From Solen grandis (taxonomy: Eukaryota > Mollusca > Bivalvia > Adapedonta > Solenidae): 64,000 bases of DNA. Within the stretch, counting starts at the first letter, position 1. Every line of letters starts with the position of its first letter. Positions 1 to 10,646 of this stretch are shown here, in pieces. The notes beneath the pieces were generated by a model. The model did not search any database and was not told the DNA's origin. It worked only from the letters and a program-made list of their open reading frames with translations. The stretch covers positions 65,740,035-65,804,034 of the forward strand of contig CM037781.1 of the NCBI GenBank assembly GCA_021229015.1. Reading direction: 5' to 3'. The position numbers were made by a program, and so were the translations under genes.

Positions 1-947
1 TTATGCAAATGTTAACCATCATGGGCGGGAGATATACAATGTATTTTATAACACAGGTCGTGAGTAACGTATCCTATTAATTGACCATTCCCGGTATTTC
101 TTAGACGAATTATATTTAAGATGTGTAAAATTTATTTCCGTGTTATTAGAATTTCATAGTATTACTCATTCAGATATAATAATATACGGTAGATATAATT
201 CACGGATAGAGAAAAGTGATAAAAAAGACAGGATAATAACTTGAATAAATACAAACACTAATGTTAAAGCTAAAAATATTGATGATCTTGCCATACGTAC
301 AGAAAAGGCAAACCTTCTTTCTGGCCTCCACAAGTATCACTATTAACATCATATGATTGTTATACAACTTAACAACTACAACAAAGTCTAGGTCAATATA
401 AGTACAAGATAAAGTTGCAGATCAAGACGTGTATGTTTACTCTCTATCAATTGATAAACTCGGTGCATTTCTTTGATAAGTGATGTGATTCAAACAAATT
501 GACAACAGCTTGATCAATTAAATAATACTACAATTTGTGTATCGACCGCCATAAAATAGTCATAAATCATTTTTTACAATTGTTACCCTAACATTTGCAT
601 GCAAGATGCTAAGTTTTACTCAAGGTTTGAGGCTAGGTCGCATCTAACGCATGATTTAAGTAGTTTAAGTTTCTAAATTTGTAGTGTACGTCTAACATGA
701 ATGGTCCCGTCCATATAAAATTAGTTTGTAGCGGATATTTTCTTAGACAAGAAGTCGAAATTATGTCACATAAGCGCTATGGAGAAGAAAAAGTCAACTT
801 GGCATGTTATTCGCTATAGTACACCAACGTACCAATCTTGGCTAAACATCTGCAAAGTAAAAATTAATGTGAAAGTCACATGGCCGTTAAAAATGTCAAA
901 CTCTAGACACAAATATGTAGTTAGGATATGACCGGGATAATGTTATA
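1..947. other. AT-rich sequence, nothing recognised
   Basis: I see no coding signal, RNA gene or clear repeat here. Confidence 0.5.
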
Positions 948-1913
948 CAGTCGAACCCCAGTTACTCCACCACCTCTCATTCAAATACCCGGCGTCATTC
1001 GAAACACTTCGTTGGTCCCAATCACTCTCCTTCTTATTTCTATATAAAAATATCTGGGTTATTCAGATTTGTGCCATTCGAATACCTGGCCTCATCCGAA
1101 AAGATTTTTCGGCCCGTGCCAATAAATTCGTAAGAGTTTCGCACCTCCTTATCCGAAGACGCTGACGAACATTAATTACCGGCGACATTTTGAAAAAAAC
1201 AATGGGAAAGCGCAAACGCCAATTAATTACCGAAATGGGTGGGAGACTGCCGCTTACAGTTTGCATAAGTTGTTAATTGATTGGATGTTTGTGCTGTTCA
1301 ATCATAAAGATAAAGGTGATGATTGATGATTTTTTAGGTATGCGAAACGTATTTCGGATACGCTTTGAAAGGAAGAATTAAACAAGTGTAACAAGCAGAC
1401 CACGATTACATCCTTTTTTAAATGAACATTTCGAGATGATGTTACATGTAGTTTCCTGTGATTTAGTCAGACCTGATGAATGGATGTATGCATTTATTAT
1501 GTATAATTTATGCAGAAATAGATGAATGGTGTTAATTAAATATAAAATATCCATTGCTGTTTTCAAGATGACGTTGATATTGGATACGTGTTGTCGCATG
1601 TGATTAAGTCACACCTGATAAATGTATGTATGTATCTTTGTTATTTACGTATGCATTTATTATATATGCATCGATATTATTTATGCATTAAAAGATGAAA
1701 GTTAATTATCTATAGTCGTTTTCATTAACGTTCCTAAATCAAAATAACATATTTTGATATAAAATACATTATATATTACGTTCATTGTATGAAAAAGCAT
1801 GGCTGGGATGGGCTTTTGTTCCAACGGTCGACGTGATTTGGTATATTCGAATACATGCCTTACTCGAAATAAAACGCCGATCCCCAGGACTTCGAATAAC
1901 CGGGATTCGACTG
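948..1913. mobile_element. Pogo/Tigger-like non-autonomous TIR element
   Basis: The ends match as inverted repeats: CAGTCGAACCCCAGTTACTC on the left, and the reverse complement CAGTCGAATCCCGGTTATTC on the right. The pair is flanked by TA on both sides (946-947 and 1914-1915), the target duplication of the Tc1/mariner/pogo superfamily. CAGTCGAA termini are typical of pogo-like elements. No transposase can be read inside its 966 bp, so it should depend on an element elsewhere. Confidence 0.65.
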
Positions 1914-1975
1914 TATTTTGAAAAAATAAATAAGGAAAATGACAGGTGCGATAGGTGTAACACTGCTACTACTGT

Positions 1976-2026
1976 AATTAACACTTTCTACTGCAACTGT
2001 AATTAACACTTTCTACTGCAACTAGG
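1976..2026. repeat. 25-bp tandem duplication
   Basis: The block AATTAACACTTTCTACTGCA and its flank occur twice head to tail. Confidence 0.8.
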
Positions 2027-2198
2027 TGTCAGGGCTAAAATAATTTTATTTTGGTTTTCATTATCATAGTCGAGTAAATATTCTGCTGCGATAAATGTCT
2101 CACCCATGTGGTTTCAATTTGGAGAAGCCAAACGCACCTAGCTAATTGAGTCATTGTTATAAAACATTGGAATAAATTATCGATTCAGATTACATGTC

Positions 2199-2202
<4 letters not shown>

Positions 2203-2244
<42 letters not shown>
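2203..2244. repeat. (TA)n microsatellite
   Basis: About 21 uninterrupted TA units. Confidence 0.97.
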
Positions 2245-2246
<2 letters not shown>

Positions 2247-2919
2247 AACTTGGTACACTCACTCAAAACCATTCAGAATTTCCCTGTTCTTGTGTTAGAA
2301 TTTAAACATCTGTATGATGTACATTTTAGCGGAGACCACAAGGCTTCATTTCTTTTGCATCCCTTACTTTTGAGGAGTTACATCGTTGCGTCATTTTCAT
2401 TGCTCTTTCAGAGATACTTTAAGTAATGAATTTTAATCGAAATTGAATTCTTTCATTGTAAATGAATATTTCAGGGAGCTATCTGTTAACATACAGTGGG
2501 TACACGACGATACATTACCAAAAAAGTACTAATTTTCATACTTCAGAAACAGTGAAGCCAATGTGGAGAAGCCGGCAGGACCCAAGCAGGAAACATGAAA
2601 ACGTTGGTTTTTTTTTCTTATAATCTTTATAGCTCACACTGAGCACGTTTGGGGTGAAGGGTTCTTTTGAACACGATTTTAAGTTTCCGAGGGAGGGAAA
2701 GTTAAATAGTACAGAAGACATTTGAATACGTTCTTAAGGTAACTTGAAATGAAGGAGTTTGAAAACGTTAACTTACCAGAGTCACAGAGACACGCCATTT
2801 GCAACATATACATAAAATGTCAATCTATCATTTAAACTTAAAGAACATATGATCAGTAGAAATAAAGAAAATGTTTCTCTCCCTCGTTAAAGTAAGAAAG
2901 CTGATAATTGTGTATAGGG
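2245..2919. other. Unassigned sequence
   Basis: No gene or repeat recognised. Confidence 0.5.
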
Positions 2920-2960
2920 TACAGGTATTTTGAGATAAATCAATAGACAAGAAGTCTTGT

Positions 2961-3034
2961 GACTTGAAAGCGCAGTCGGTAGATTGCAGGAACGGTATTC
3001 CTGAGGCCCTGGGTTCGAGTCCCAGTCGAGTCAT
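2961..3034 (+). tRNA. tRNA-like repeat, copy 1 (anticodon position GGT)
   Basis: The sequence folds as a cloverleaf: acceptor GACTTGA with TCGAGTC, anticodon stem CAGGA with TCCTG, T-arm CTGGG with CCCAG around TTCGAGT (a good B box). The seven-base anticodon loop is ACGGTAT, giving GGT by position but with C rather than U at position 33, and the D-stem is poor. A second copy lies 270 bp away with shared flanks on both sides, so this is more likely a tRNA-derived repeat than a working tRNA gene. Confidence 0.45.
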
Positions 3035-3231
3035 TTATTTTTTTCACCACCTGTTACATTTGGTGTCCAATGTAAATAACCTACTGTTTGATATGGCTAC
3101 TGCTTCGGCACCACGAGAACATTTCATAATTTTCTTGTCTCTAAGAATTCGGGACAAATTCTAAATTTAGAGGGGGTATATGTAGCCGGGTACAGAAAAG
3201 TGGTGATAAATCAATAGGCAAGAAGACATGT

Positions 3232-3304
3232 GAATTGATAGCTCAGTCGGTAGAGTGCAGGAACGGTATTCCTGAGGCCCTGGGTTCTAGTCCCAGTCGA
3301 AACA
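3232..3304 (+). tRNA. tRNA-like repeat, copy 2
   Basis: Same cloverleaf as copy 1, with a better D-arm (GCTCAGTCGGTAGAGT) but a worse acceptor end (GAATTGA with TCGAAAC) and a B box altered to GGTTCTAGTCC. Both copies are preceded by a shared stretch containing ATAAATCAATAG and followed by TTTTTTTCACCACCTGTTAC. Confidence 0.4.
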
Positions 3305-3375
3305 CTGTTTTTTTCACCACCTGTTACATTTGGACTGAATACTAGTCTTCAACAGTTCTTTTCAGTCTGTGAGGA

Positions 3376-3475
3376 NNNNNNNNNNNNNNNNNNNNNNNNN
3401 NNNNNNNNNNNNNNNNNNNNNNNNNNNNNNNNNNNNNNNNNNNNNNNNNNNNNNNNNNNNNNNNNNNNNNNNNNN
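3376..3475. other. Assembly gap (100 N)
   Basis: A run of exactly 100 N, the usual placeholder for a gap of unknown size. It removes the 5' end of the tandem element that follows. Confidence 0.99.
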
Positions 3476-4470
3476 TAAATTTTTTGGAAATTAAAAAATC
3501 TTCTTTTCAGAAACCACAAGTCCTAGCCTTTTGATTTTTGGTATGTAGCATGATCTTATGACTCTCTACCAAGATTGTAAAAATTATGACCCTGGGGTCA
3601 AAATTGGCCCCGCCCCAGGTGTCACTTGATTTAACATAGGCTACTATAGGAAAAAACCTTGAAAAATCTTCTTCTCAGAAACCACAAGGCATAGAGTTAA
3701 GATATTTGGTGTGTAGCATTGTCTTGTGGATCTCTACCAAGTTTGTTCAAATCATGGCCCTGGGGTCAAATTTGGCCCTGCCCCAGGGGTCACTTGATTT
3801 AACATAAGCTAATATAGGAAATACTTGAAAAAATCTTCTTCTCAGAAACCACAAGGCCTGGGTTTAGATATTTGGTTGAGCATGTCTTATGACTCTCTAC
3901 CAAAATTGTTCAAATTATGACCCTGGGGTCAAAATTGGCCCCACCCCAGGGGTCACTTGATTTAACATAGGCTAATATAGGAAAAACTTGAAAAATCTTC
4001 TTCTCAGAAACCACAAGGCCTAGGGTTTAGATATTTGGTGTGCAGCATTGTCTAGTAGATCACTACCAAGTTTGTTCAAATCATGCCCCTGGGGTCAAAT
4101 TTGGCCCCGCCCCAGGGGTCACCTGATTTTACATAGGCTAATATAGAAATAACTTGAAAATTCTTCTTTTTAGGAAACTAGAAAACACATGGCCTGGCAT
4201 TTAGATATTTGGTGAAAATATTGGCCCCTCCCCAGGGATCACTTGATTTTACATAGACTTATTTTGGAAAAAAATCTAGAAAAATTTCTTCTCAAAAACC
4301 ACAAGGTCTGGAGTTTAGATATTTGGTATGTAACATGGGCTAATAGACCTCTACCCAGTTTGTTCAAATCATGACCCTGGGGTCAAAATTGGCTCTGCCC
4401 CAGGGGTCACTTGATTTTACATAGCCTAATGATATCAGGTGAGCGATCTAGGGCCATCATGGCCCTCTTG
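3476..4470 (+). mobile_element. Tandem-core element A, 5' end lost in the gap
   Basis: About six units of roughly 165 bp, each with CTTCTTCTCAGAAACCACAA, TTTAGATATTTGGT and GCCCCAGGGGTCACTTGATT. It ends with subterminal ATCAGGTGAGCG and a hairpin AGGGCCATCATGGCCCT followed by CTTG. Units and tail match element B (7106-8804), so it is the same family with a diverged core. Confidence 0.75.
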
Positions 4471-5124
4471 TTATTATTATTATGTTTTATTTTACTTACC
4501 AGAATTCTACTCAATGCATCATTGAAAAAGAAGTAATAATGAAATATTCAAGATATTTTTTACTGTAATTTGTTCCCTCGATTATCTATCTATGGTCTTA
4601 GTATACGTAAAAGGTCCACCTGTTCATAATAGTGTTGGTTGGGAAAATATCGAAACGCTAGTGACAGATACCTTTAGCTGTTGTTGAAAATCGTCATTCC
4701 AAAGTGAGAGTAGAAAAAAAATGCGACAAAATATTTGAGTTGTAAGTTCAGGAGACTTTAGGATAGAATGGCGGACGGACAAAAAAAAAAAATGAGCAGA
4801 CTGACATTCAGATTATTTATGTATAAATCAGTCTGTCACGCAAATTTTATTATTTATATCTCTTTTGGTTTTGGCAACAGTTCAATTCAAAAGAGGATAG
4901 CATTTGTTTATTTATTTGTTTCATTTTTATGAGAACACTTTGCTCACATTTACTTGTAACTATACTTCCAGTTCTAAATTAGAAAAAAGAAAGAGACATC
5001 TGATTTTTTTTTTCTGAAAAAGGGTTCTACCCCATTGAAGTACATAATATGAAATTTGCTTATATTGCGAGGTTAATAAAAATACTATAAAATACTTTTT
5101 TTTGAGAGAAAGAGAGGGAGATTT
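4471..5124. other. AT-rich sequence
   Basis: Nothing recognised apart from short A and T runs. Confidence 0.5.
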
Positions 5125-5180
5125 GCAATCGTCTCCAAATGACTGAAATACTGTCAGTGGGACGTTAAACCCAACAAAGA
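5125..5180 (+). mobile_element. SINE 3' fragment
   Basis: The stretch reading CGTCTCCAAATGACTGAAAT and GGGACGTTAAACCCAACAAA matches the 3' end of the full SINE at 56634-56930. Confidence 0.7.
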
Positions 5181-5497
5181 GATTTGCAAAGAAAACAGGG
5201 ATGTTTTTTTCAGTATTTCTATAAAGATTACATGTACATTTTCTTCAGAGCATCTGAGAAAATAAACATTGACAAATGTATCCGTTAGTCATGTTGGGTA
5301 TTGTGATACATGATAGACAGGAAATATGTATTGGCCAATATCTTTAATATACCCTGACACTTTTATTTGCTATGTCTAGAGGATAATTGTTTCTTTTGGT
5401 GCAAGATGGATGAATAATTTCACAGAGTGAACTTTTCACCAGTGGCAAAGCCACAAATGAAATTATACATCGATCTTTCACCATAAGAATTTTTCTT

Positions 5498-5773
5498 TTT
5501 ATTTAATGCTTTGAAGGCCAGAAATTGGCTTTGTTAATCACAAAAGACGTCAAAATTGGCGGGATTACTTGCGTGCATGACGTTATTTATGACGTCATTT
5601 CTTGCGTAAAACCCAGCACTCCTGATGCTCCGACCAGTTTATAACATAGGGTCGGGTTCAAGTTCCTGATAATTTCACTGTTTTCTTGATAATTTCACTG
5701 TTCAAAACAGTGAAATTATCAGAATATAACCCACTGATATTTCCCAATAATCCACTGAAAAGCATTAAATAAA
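5498..5773. mobile_element. MITE-like element with 15-bp perfect terminal inverted repeat
   Basis: TTTATTTAATGCTTT at the left end and AAAGCATTAAATAAA at the right are exact inverted repeats. Inside, TGATAATTTCACTGTT occurs twice directly and then once inverted, forming a foldback. There is no coding capacity. Confidence 0.65.
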
Positions 5774-7105
5774 GAATATGATTAAACTTCTACTTTAGTA
5801 AGCAACTTAAATATTTTTGATATCAATTCTTTTCTTGTCTTTGTGAGCCATACAATATTGTTAATCTTACATTTGCAGTTGCAAGTGTGTGTTTTTGTGT
5901 GTCAGTTGTGTTATGTATCAGGCTAACCAAATACCATCATAGATGTTTTGATACAAGCACACTCTAGCATAAGTAAATAGAGTTTAATTGGTCTACAAAC
6001 TTTTATACATACATAATTCAGTAACCAATGTAAAACAATGATTAAATAATATTTTTGTTGTCTCCCTTTAGCATAGCAATACTCAACAGAATGAAGTGAC
6101 CATAGAAGTAGGCACCATCTCTACAATTTAATTACAACTCTTAGAATAGTTTCAACTTATTATGACCTTATTGATTTAGATAATTTCACACTTTTGTTTA
6201 ATTTTTTTGCATAAACATCTTTAAACATGCTTCAAATAATAATTTAAAGTATTATGATCTAATATATTTTGTTTGTAGGCTGTTTTATATAATCTTATCT
6301 TCTATTGATGGATTTGTATGTTGGAATATATCCTTATGTTAAAGTTTATTTTTTAAATGCATCAGCTCTTGTATCTTGTACCCTTATATAATTAACCCTT
6401 TATCTCATGAATATTCATGTATGCATTTATGTCTTGATGTCCATTAATTTATTGAAGTAATTTAAGTACTGGTGTAAATTGTTACAGATAGCTAAACATA
6501 AATATCAGAAATGTTGTTATTTTGTGTTGAAATCTCTTAAAAATGTCAGTAGAACTACTTGGGCTACTATTGTGAAAATATGCTTTATGGATTTTTTTCG
6601 CCATAAATGTATAAAATTAATTTTGACTACTTCTTCAACCAATCAAATGTTGGTATGCAAATAAAGCCAGAGTAAATGCAATGCTATCATTGGCTTGTAT
6701 AATTTATTTTTAGGATATTTAGGATATTCCAATTTAAAATGGGAGTTTCAGGTTGTATATATTTTTCAGTGTAAACATGAAAGGTAACAGTTATGAAAAT
6801 TTAACTCTTCCATATCAGTTTTGGATTGCTGCTTTGGCAATATGATTTAAAACAAGTAAAAAAGAATCATGCGTATGTCTATTTTTAGAACACACTTTCC
6901 CCTAATTGGAAAAGTAGACTCATCCTTCAGGGGAGGTAACTACTGCGGAGAAGTTGTGCAGTTTATTGTGCAGATCTGGAAACAATAATCAGATATAAGC
7001 GATTCATGATCTTTTGGTTTGGCTTGGTTACATATGAATTGTCTTTACTTTAAAAAAATCAGCAAGTGCATAATATTTAATGGAAGTTGGTAGATTAGCT
7101 TTTTT
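5774..7105. other. AT-rich sequence, nothing recognised
   Basis: No coding signal. A 61-codon open frame at 6479 has no recognisable features. Confidence 0.5.
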
Positions 7106-8804
7106 AGCTCACTTGAGCACAACGTGCTCATGGTGAGCTTTTGTGATCACCTTTTGTCCGTCGTCCGTGCGTCCGTCGTCAACAATTTGCTTTAAACAAC
7201 ATCACCTCATGAACCGCTGAAGGGATTTTGACCAAACTTCACAGGAATCATCCTTATGATGCCCTCTATCAAAGTTGTACAAATTATTCAGATTGGTTGA
7301 AAACGTAGGTCACAGGAGCTAAAAAAAGATTTTAAAATTGCAAACTTTGAAAATCTTCTTCTGCAAAACTGCAAGGCCTAGAGCTTAGATATTTGGTATG
7401 TAGCATCATCTGATGGGCCATTACCAAGATTGTTCAAATCATAGCCCTACGGTGATAAATGCCCCCGCACCAGGGGTCACTTGTTTTACATAGAGTTATA
7501 TAGGAAAATCTTTAAAAATCTTCTTCTATGAATCCATTAGGCCTAGAGCTTAGATATTTGGTATGTAGCATCATCTAATGGTTCATTACCAAGATTGTTC
7601 TAATCATAGCCCTACGGTGATAAATGCCCCCGCACCAGGGGTCACTTGTTTTACATAGAGTTATATAGGAAAATCTTTAAAAATCTTCTTCTATGAATCC
7701 ATTAGGCCTAGAGATTAGATATTTGGTATGTAGCATCATCTAATGGTTCATTACCAAGATTGTACAAATCATGACCCTATGGTGATAAATGCCCCCGCAC
7801 CAGGGGTCACTTGTTTTACATAGAGTTATATAGGAAAATCTTTAAAAATCTTCTTCTATAAATCCATAAGGCCTAGAGATTAGATATTTGGTATGTAGCA
7901 TCATCTTATGGTTCATTACCAAGATTGTACAAATCATGACCCTATGGTGATAAATGCCCCCGCACCATGGGTCACTTGTTTTACATAGAGTTATATAGGA
8001 AAATCTTTAAAAATCTTCTTCTATGATTCCATTAGGCCTAGAGCTTAGATATTTGGTATGTAGCATCATCTTATGGTTCATTACCAAGATTGTTCAAATC
8101 ATAGCCAAACGGTGATAAATGCCCCCGCAATAGGGGTCACTTGTTTTACATAGAGTTATATAGGAAAATCTTTAAAAATCTTCTTCTATGAATCCATAAG
8201 GTCTAGAGATTAGATATTTGGTATGTAGCATCATCTAATGGTTCATTACCAAGATTGTTCAAATCATGACCCTATGGTGATAAATGCCCCCGCACCAGGG
8301 GTCACTTGTTTAACATAGAGTTATATAGGAAAATCTTTAAAAATCTTCTTCTATGAATCCATAAGGCCTAGAGATTAGATATTTGGTATGTAGCATCATC
8401 TTATGGTTCATTACCAAGATTTAACAAATCATGACCTTATGGTGATAAATGCCCCCGCACCAGGGGTCACTTATTTTACATAGAGTTATATAGGAAAATC
8501 TTTAAAAAAAATCTTCTACTATGAATCCATAAGACCTATAGCTTAGATTTTTGGTATGTAGCATCATCTAATGGTTCATTATCAAGATTTTCAAAATGGT
8601 GGCCCTTTGGAGATAAATGACCCCGCACTAAGTCTTCCTCTGAAACCATAAGGCCCAGTGCTTATATATTTGGTGTGTAGTATTGTCAGGGCTAAAATGT
8701 TTAAGATTGAGTTATATCAGAATTCTTGTCTGTTTAAAAACCTTGTAATCAGTTGTAGCAATGGTACTCAGGTGAGCGTTTCAGGGCCATCATGGCCCTC
8801 TTGT
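7106..8804 (+). mobile_element. Tandem-core element B, complete (Helentron-associated-like)
   Basis: The 5' end is a 34-bp foldback (AGCTCACTTGAGCAC and its near complement, 7106-7139). A CGTC-rich stretch follows, then a lead unit and about nine tandem units of roughly 167 bp (each with TTAGATATTTGGTATGTAGC and ATGCCCCCGCACCAGGGGTC). The 3' end has CTCAGGTGAGCG, inverted to the 5' foldback, then hairpin AGGGCCATCATGGCCCT and CTTG. Subterminal inverted repeats, tandem core and terminal 3' hairpin are the hallmarks described for Helentron-associated interspersed elements. It encodes no protein. Confidence 0.75.
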
Positions 8805-9305
8805 TTTAGTTTTGAAATTAAATTTGTTTTGGGATATAGTCTTCACAATACCTCCCATAATCTTGGTATTTATAAACATTTAAGTATAGTTTAAATCTGT
8901 TTTACATGTTACAATTGACAATTATTTATCTACCCCATGAAGGTATTCACATCTCTGGCTACGCCGAGTATCTTTTTTAAAAGATATTTCTTGTTTATGA
9001 TTTTCCCGTGATATTGGAGATTTTAATAGTTTCAGTAAATCTTTTAGGCAAGAGTCATTGATTTTGAAACAAAAAATTCAACTAAACTATCACAAGATTT
9101 TTTTAATTTAAAAAATAATTACTGAGAGATACCTTATAATTGAAATACAAATTAGCTTTGTCTCTCTTTGATGTTTAAGTCATGATCTACAAGTAAAAAC
9201 TGGCAGACACAATAATATTCTTTTTGATTTACAAGTTTGAAAACATTGTAATGAAAATCCAAATTCAAATGTAATAGAATGTTAATACCGTTACCATTTA
9301 TTTTT
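8805..9305. other. AT-rich spacer between two elements
   Basis: Nothing recognised. Confidence 0.5.
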
Positions 9306-10273
9306 AACTCATCTGAGCAAAGCTCAGGGTGAGCTATTGTGATCCCATGAGTGTCTGTCATGCGGTGTGCGTCATGCGGCGTCAACAATTTAGTGTTTAC
9401 ACTCTATCACCTTTATTTCTTAGGCAATCATCTTCAAACTTTAAGACAATGTTTATGACGATAATGTTTCGATTGAGTTCGATTATGGCTGAGATCAGTC
9501 AATTAGGTCAGGAGTTATGCCCCTTTTAATATTAAAAAAATGCCAGAATTCACTTTGTTTACACTATAGCATCTTTATCTTTTGAGCAATCATCTTCAAA
9601 CTTTATTGCAATGTTTATGACCATAATGTCTCGATTGAGTTTGAATATGGCTGAGATCGGTCATTAAGGTCAGGAGTTAAGCCCCTTTTAATATAAAAAA
9701 ATGCCAGATTTCACTTAAATTGTTTACACTCTAGCATCTTCATCTTTTGAGCAATCATCTCCAAACTTAATGACAATGTTTATGACCATAATGTTTCGAT
9801 TGAGTTCGATTATGGCTGAGATCGGTCAATTAGGTCAGAAGTTATGCCCCTTTTAATATAAAAAAAGCCAGATTTCATGTTGTTTACTCTACATTTCATT
9901 TTGAGCAATCATCTTCAAACTTTATGGCAATATTTATGACCATAATGTCTCGATTGAGTTCGATTATGGCTGAGATTGATCAATAAGGTCAGGAGTTAAG
10001 CCCCTTTCAATACAAAAAATGCAAGATTTCACTTTGTTTACTCTCTACCAACTTCATTTTTTTAAACATCTTTTTTAAACTTTAAGACAATGTTTATGCC
10101 CATAATCTCGCAATCGGGTTCAATTATAACTGATATTGACTAGTTAATTCAGGAGTTATGCCCTTTTCACCATAAAAAAAGCCAGATTTCACTTTGTTTA
10201 CACTCTTGCATCTTTATTTCTTAAGCAATCATCTCTCTCAGGTGAGCGATCAAGGGCCCTCTTGGCCTTCTTG
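9306..10273 (+). mobile_element. Tandem-core element C
   Basis: It begins with a 30-bp foldback (AACTCATCTGAGC with GCTCAGGGTGAGCT), then a CGTC-rich stretch. About five units of roughly 165 bp follow, each with GCAATCATCTTCAAACTTTA, ATGTTTATGACCATAATG and TCAGGAGTTATGCCCCTTTT. It ends CTCAGGTGAGCGATCAAGGG and a hairpin before CTTG. Termini match elements A and B but the core is different. Confidence 0.72.
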
Positions 10274-10323
10274 TTTTCATCATGGGAAGTTTACAGGTAT
10301 AACATTCAGATAAAAAAAGGAGT

Positions 10324-10566
10324 ATTATCCCTTTCCCTCATATATACTCATTTTGACGCCCTCAATAGGTATCACATAAAGCCTGATCTGCAGAAAACCA
10401 CAGTTAAACCTTACCAAATTTAATTACAAAATCCTCATTTCCAGACCACTGAGGAGCAGCGAACAGCATAAACCCTGATCAGCCTGCGAGTTACTCACAG
10501 GCTGATCTGGTTTTATGCTGTTCGCATAGGTATTTTTATGGTGTCCTCTATGAGGGAAAGGGTTAT
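10324..10566. mobile_element. Foldback MITE family N1, copy 1
   Basis: Terminal inverted repeats CCCTTTCCCTCAT and ATGAGGGAAAGGG bracket an internal long foldback centred near 10490 (CAGCCTGCGAGT with ACTCACAGGCTG; GCGAACAGCATAAA with its complement). It is nearly identical to the copy at 32401-32636. Confidence 0.8.
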
Positions 10567-10646
10567 ATAACATTTTTTGTTACACTGATGCTAATTTTAT
10601 ATTCCCATCAGTATTGGTATATATTAACAATTTGCTGAAACTTTTT

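Larger units (their letters stand above)
2920..3340 (+). repeat. Tandem pair of tRNA-containing repeat units
   Basis: Two units of roughly 150 bp, about 270 bp apart, share upstream flank, tRNA-like body and downstream T-run plus CACCACCTGTTACATTTGG. This suggests a tRNA-derived SINE-like or duplicated module. Confidence 0.6.

Noticed and set aside
7106..8804. Canonical Helitron call for elements A-E
   Set aside because: The 3' end is CTTG rather than CTRR, and no 5' TC end could be fixed, so I use the looser Helentron-associated comparison.
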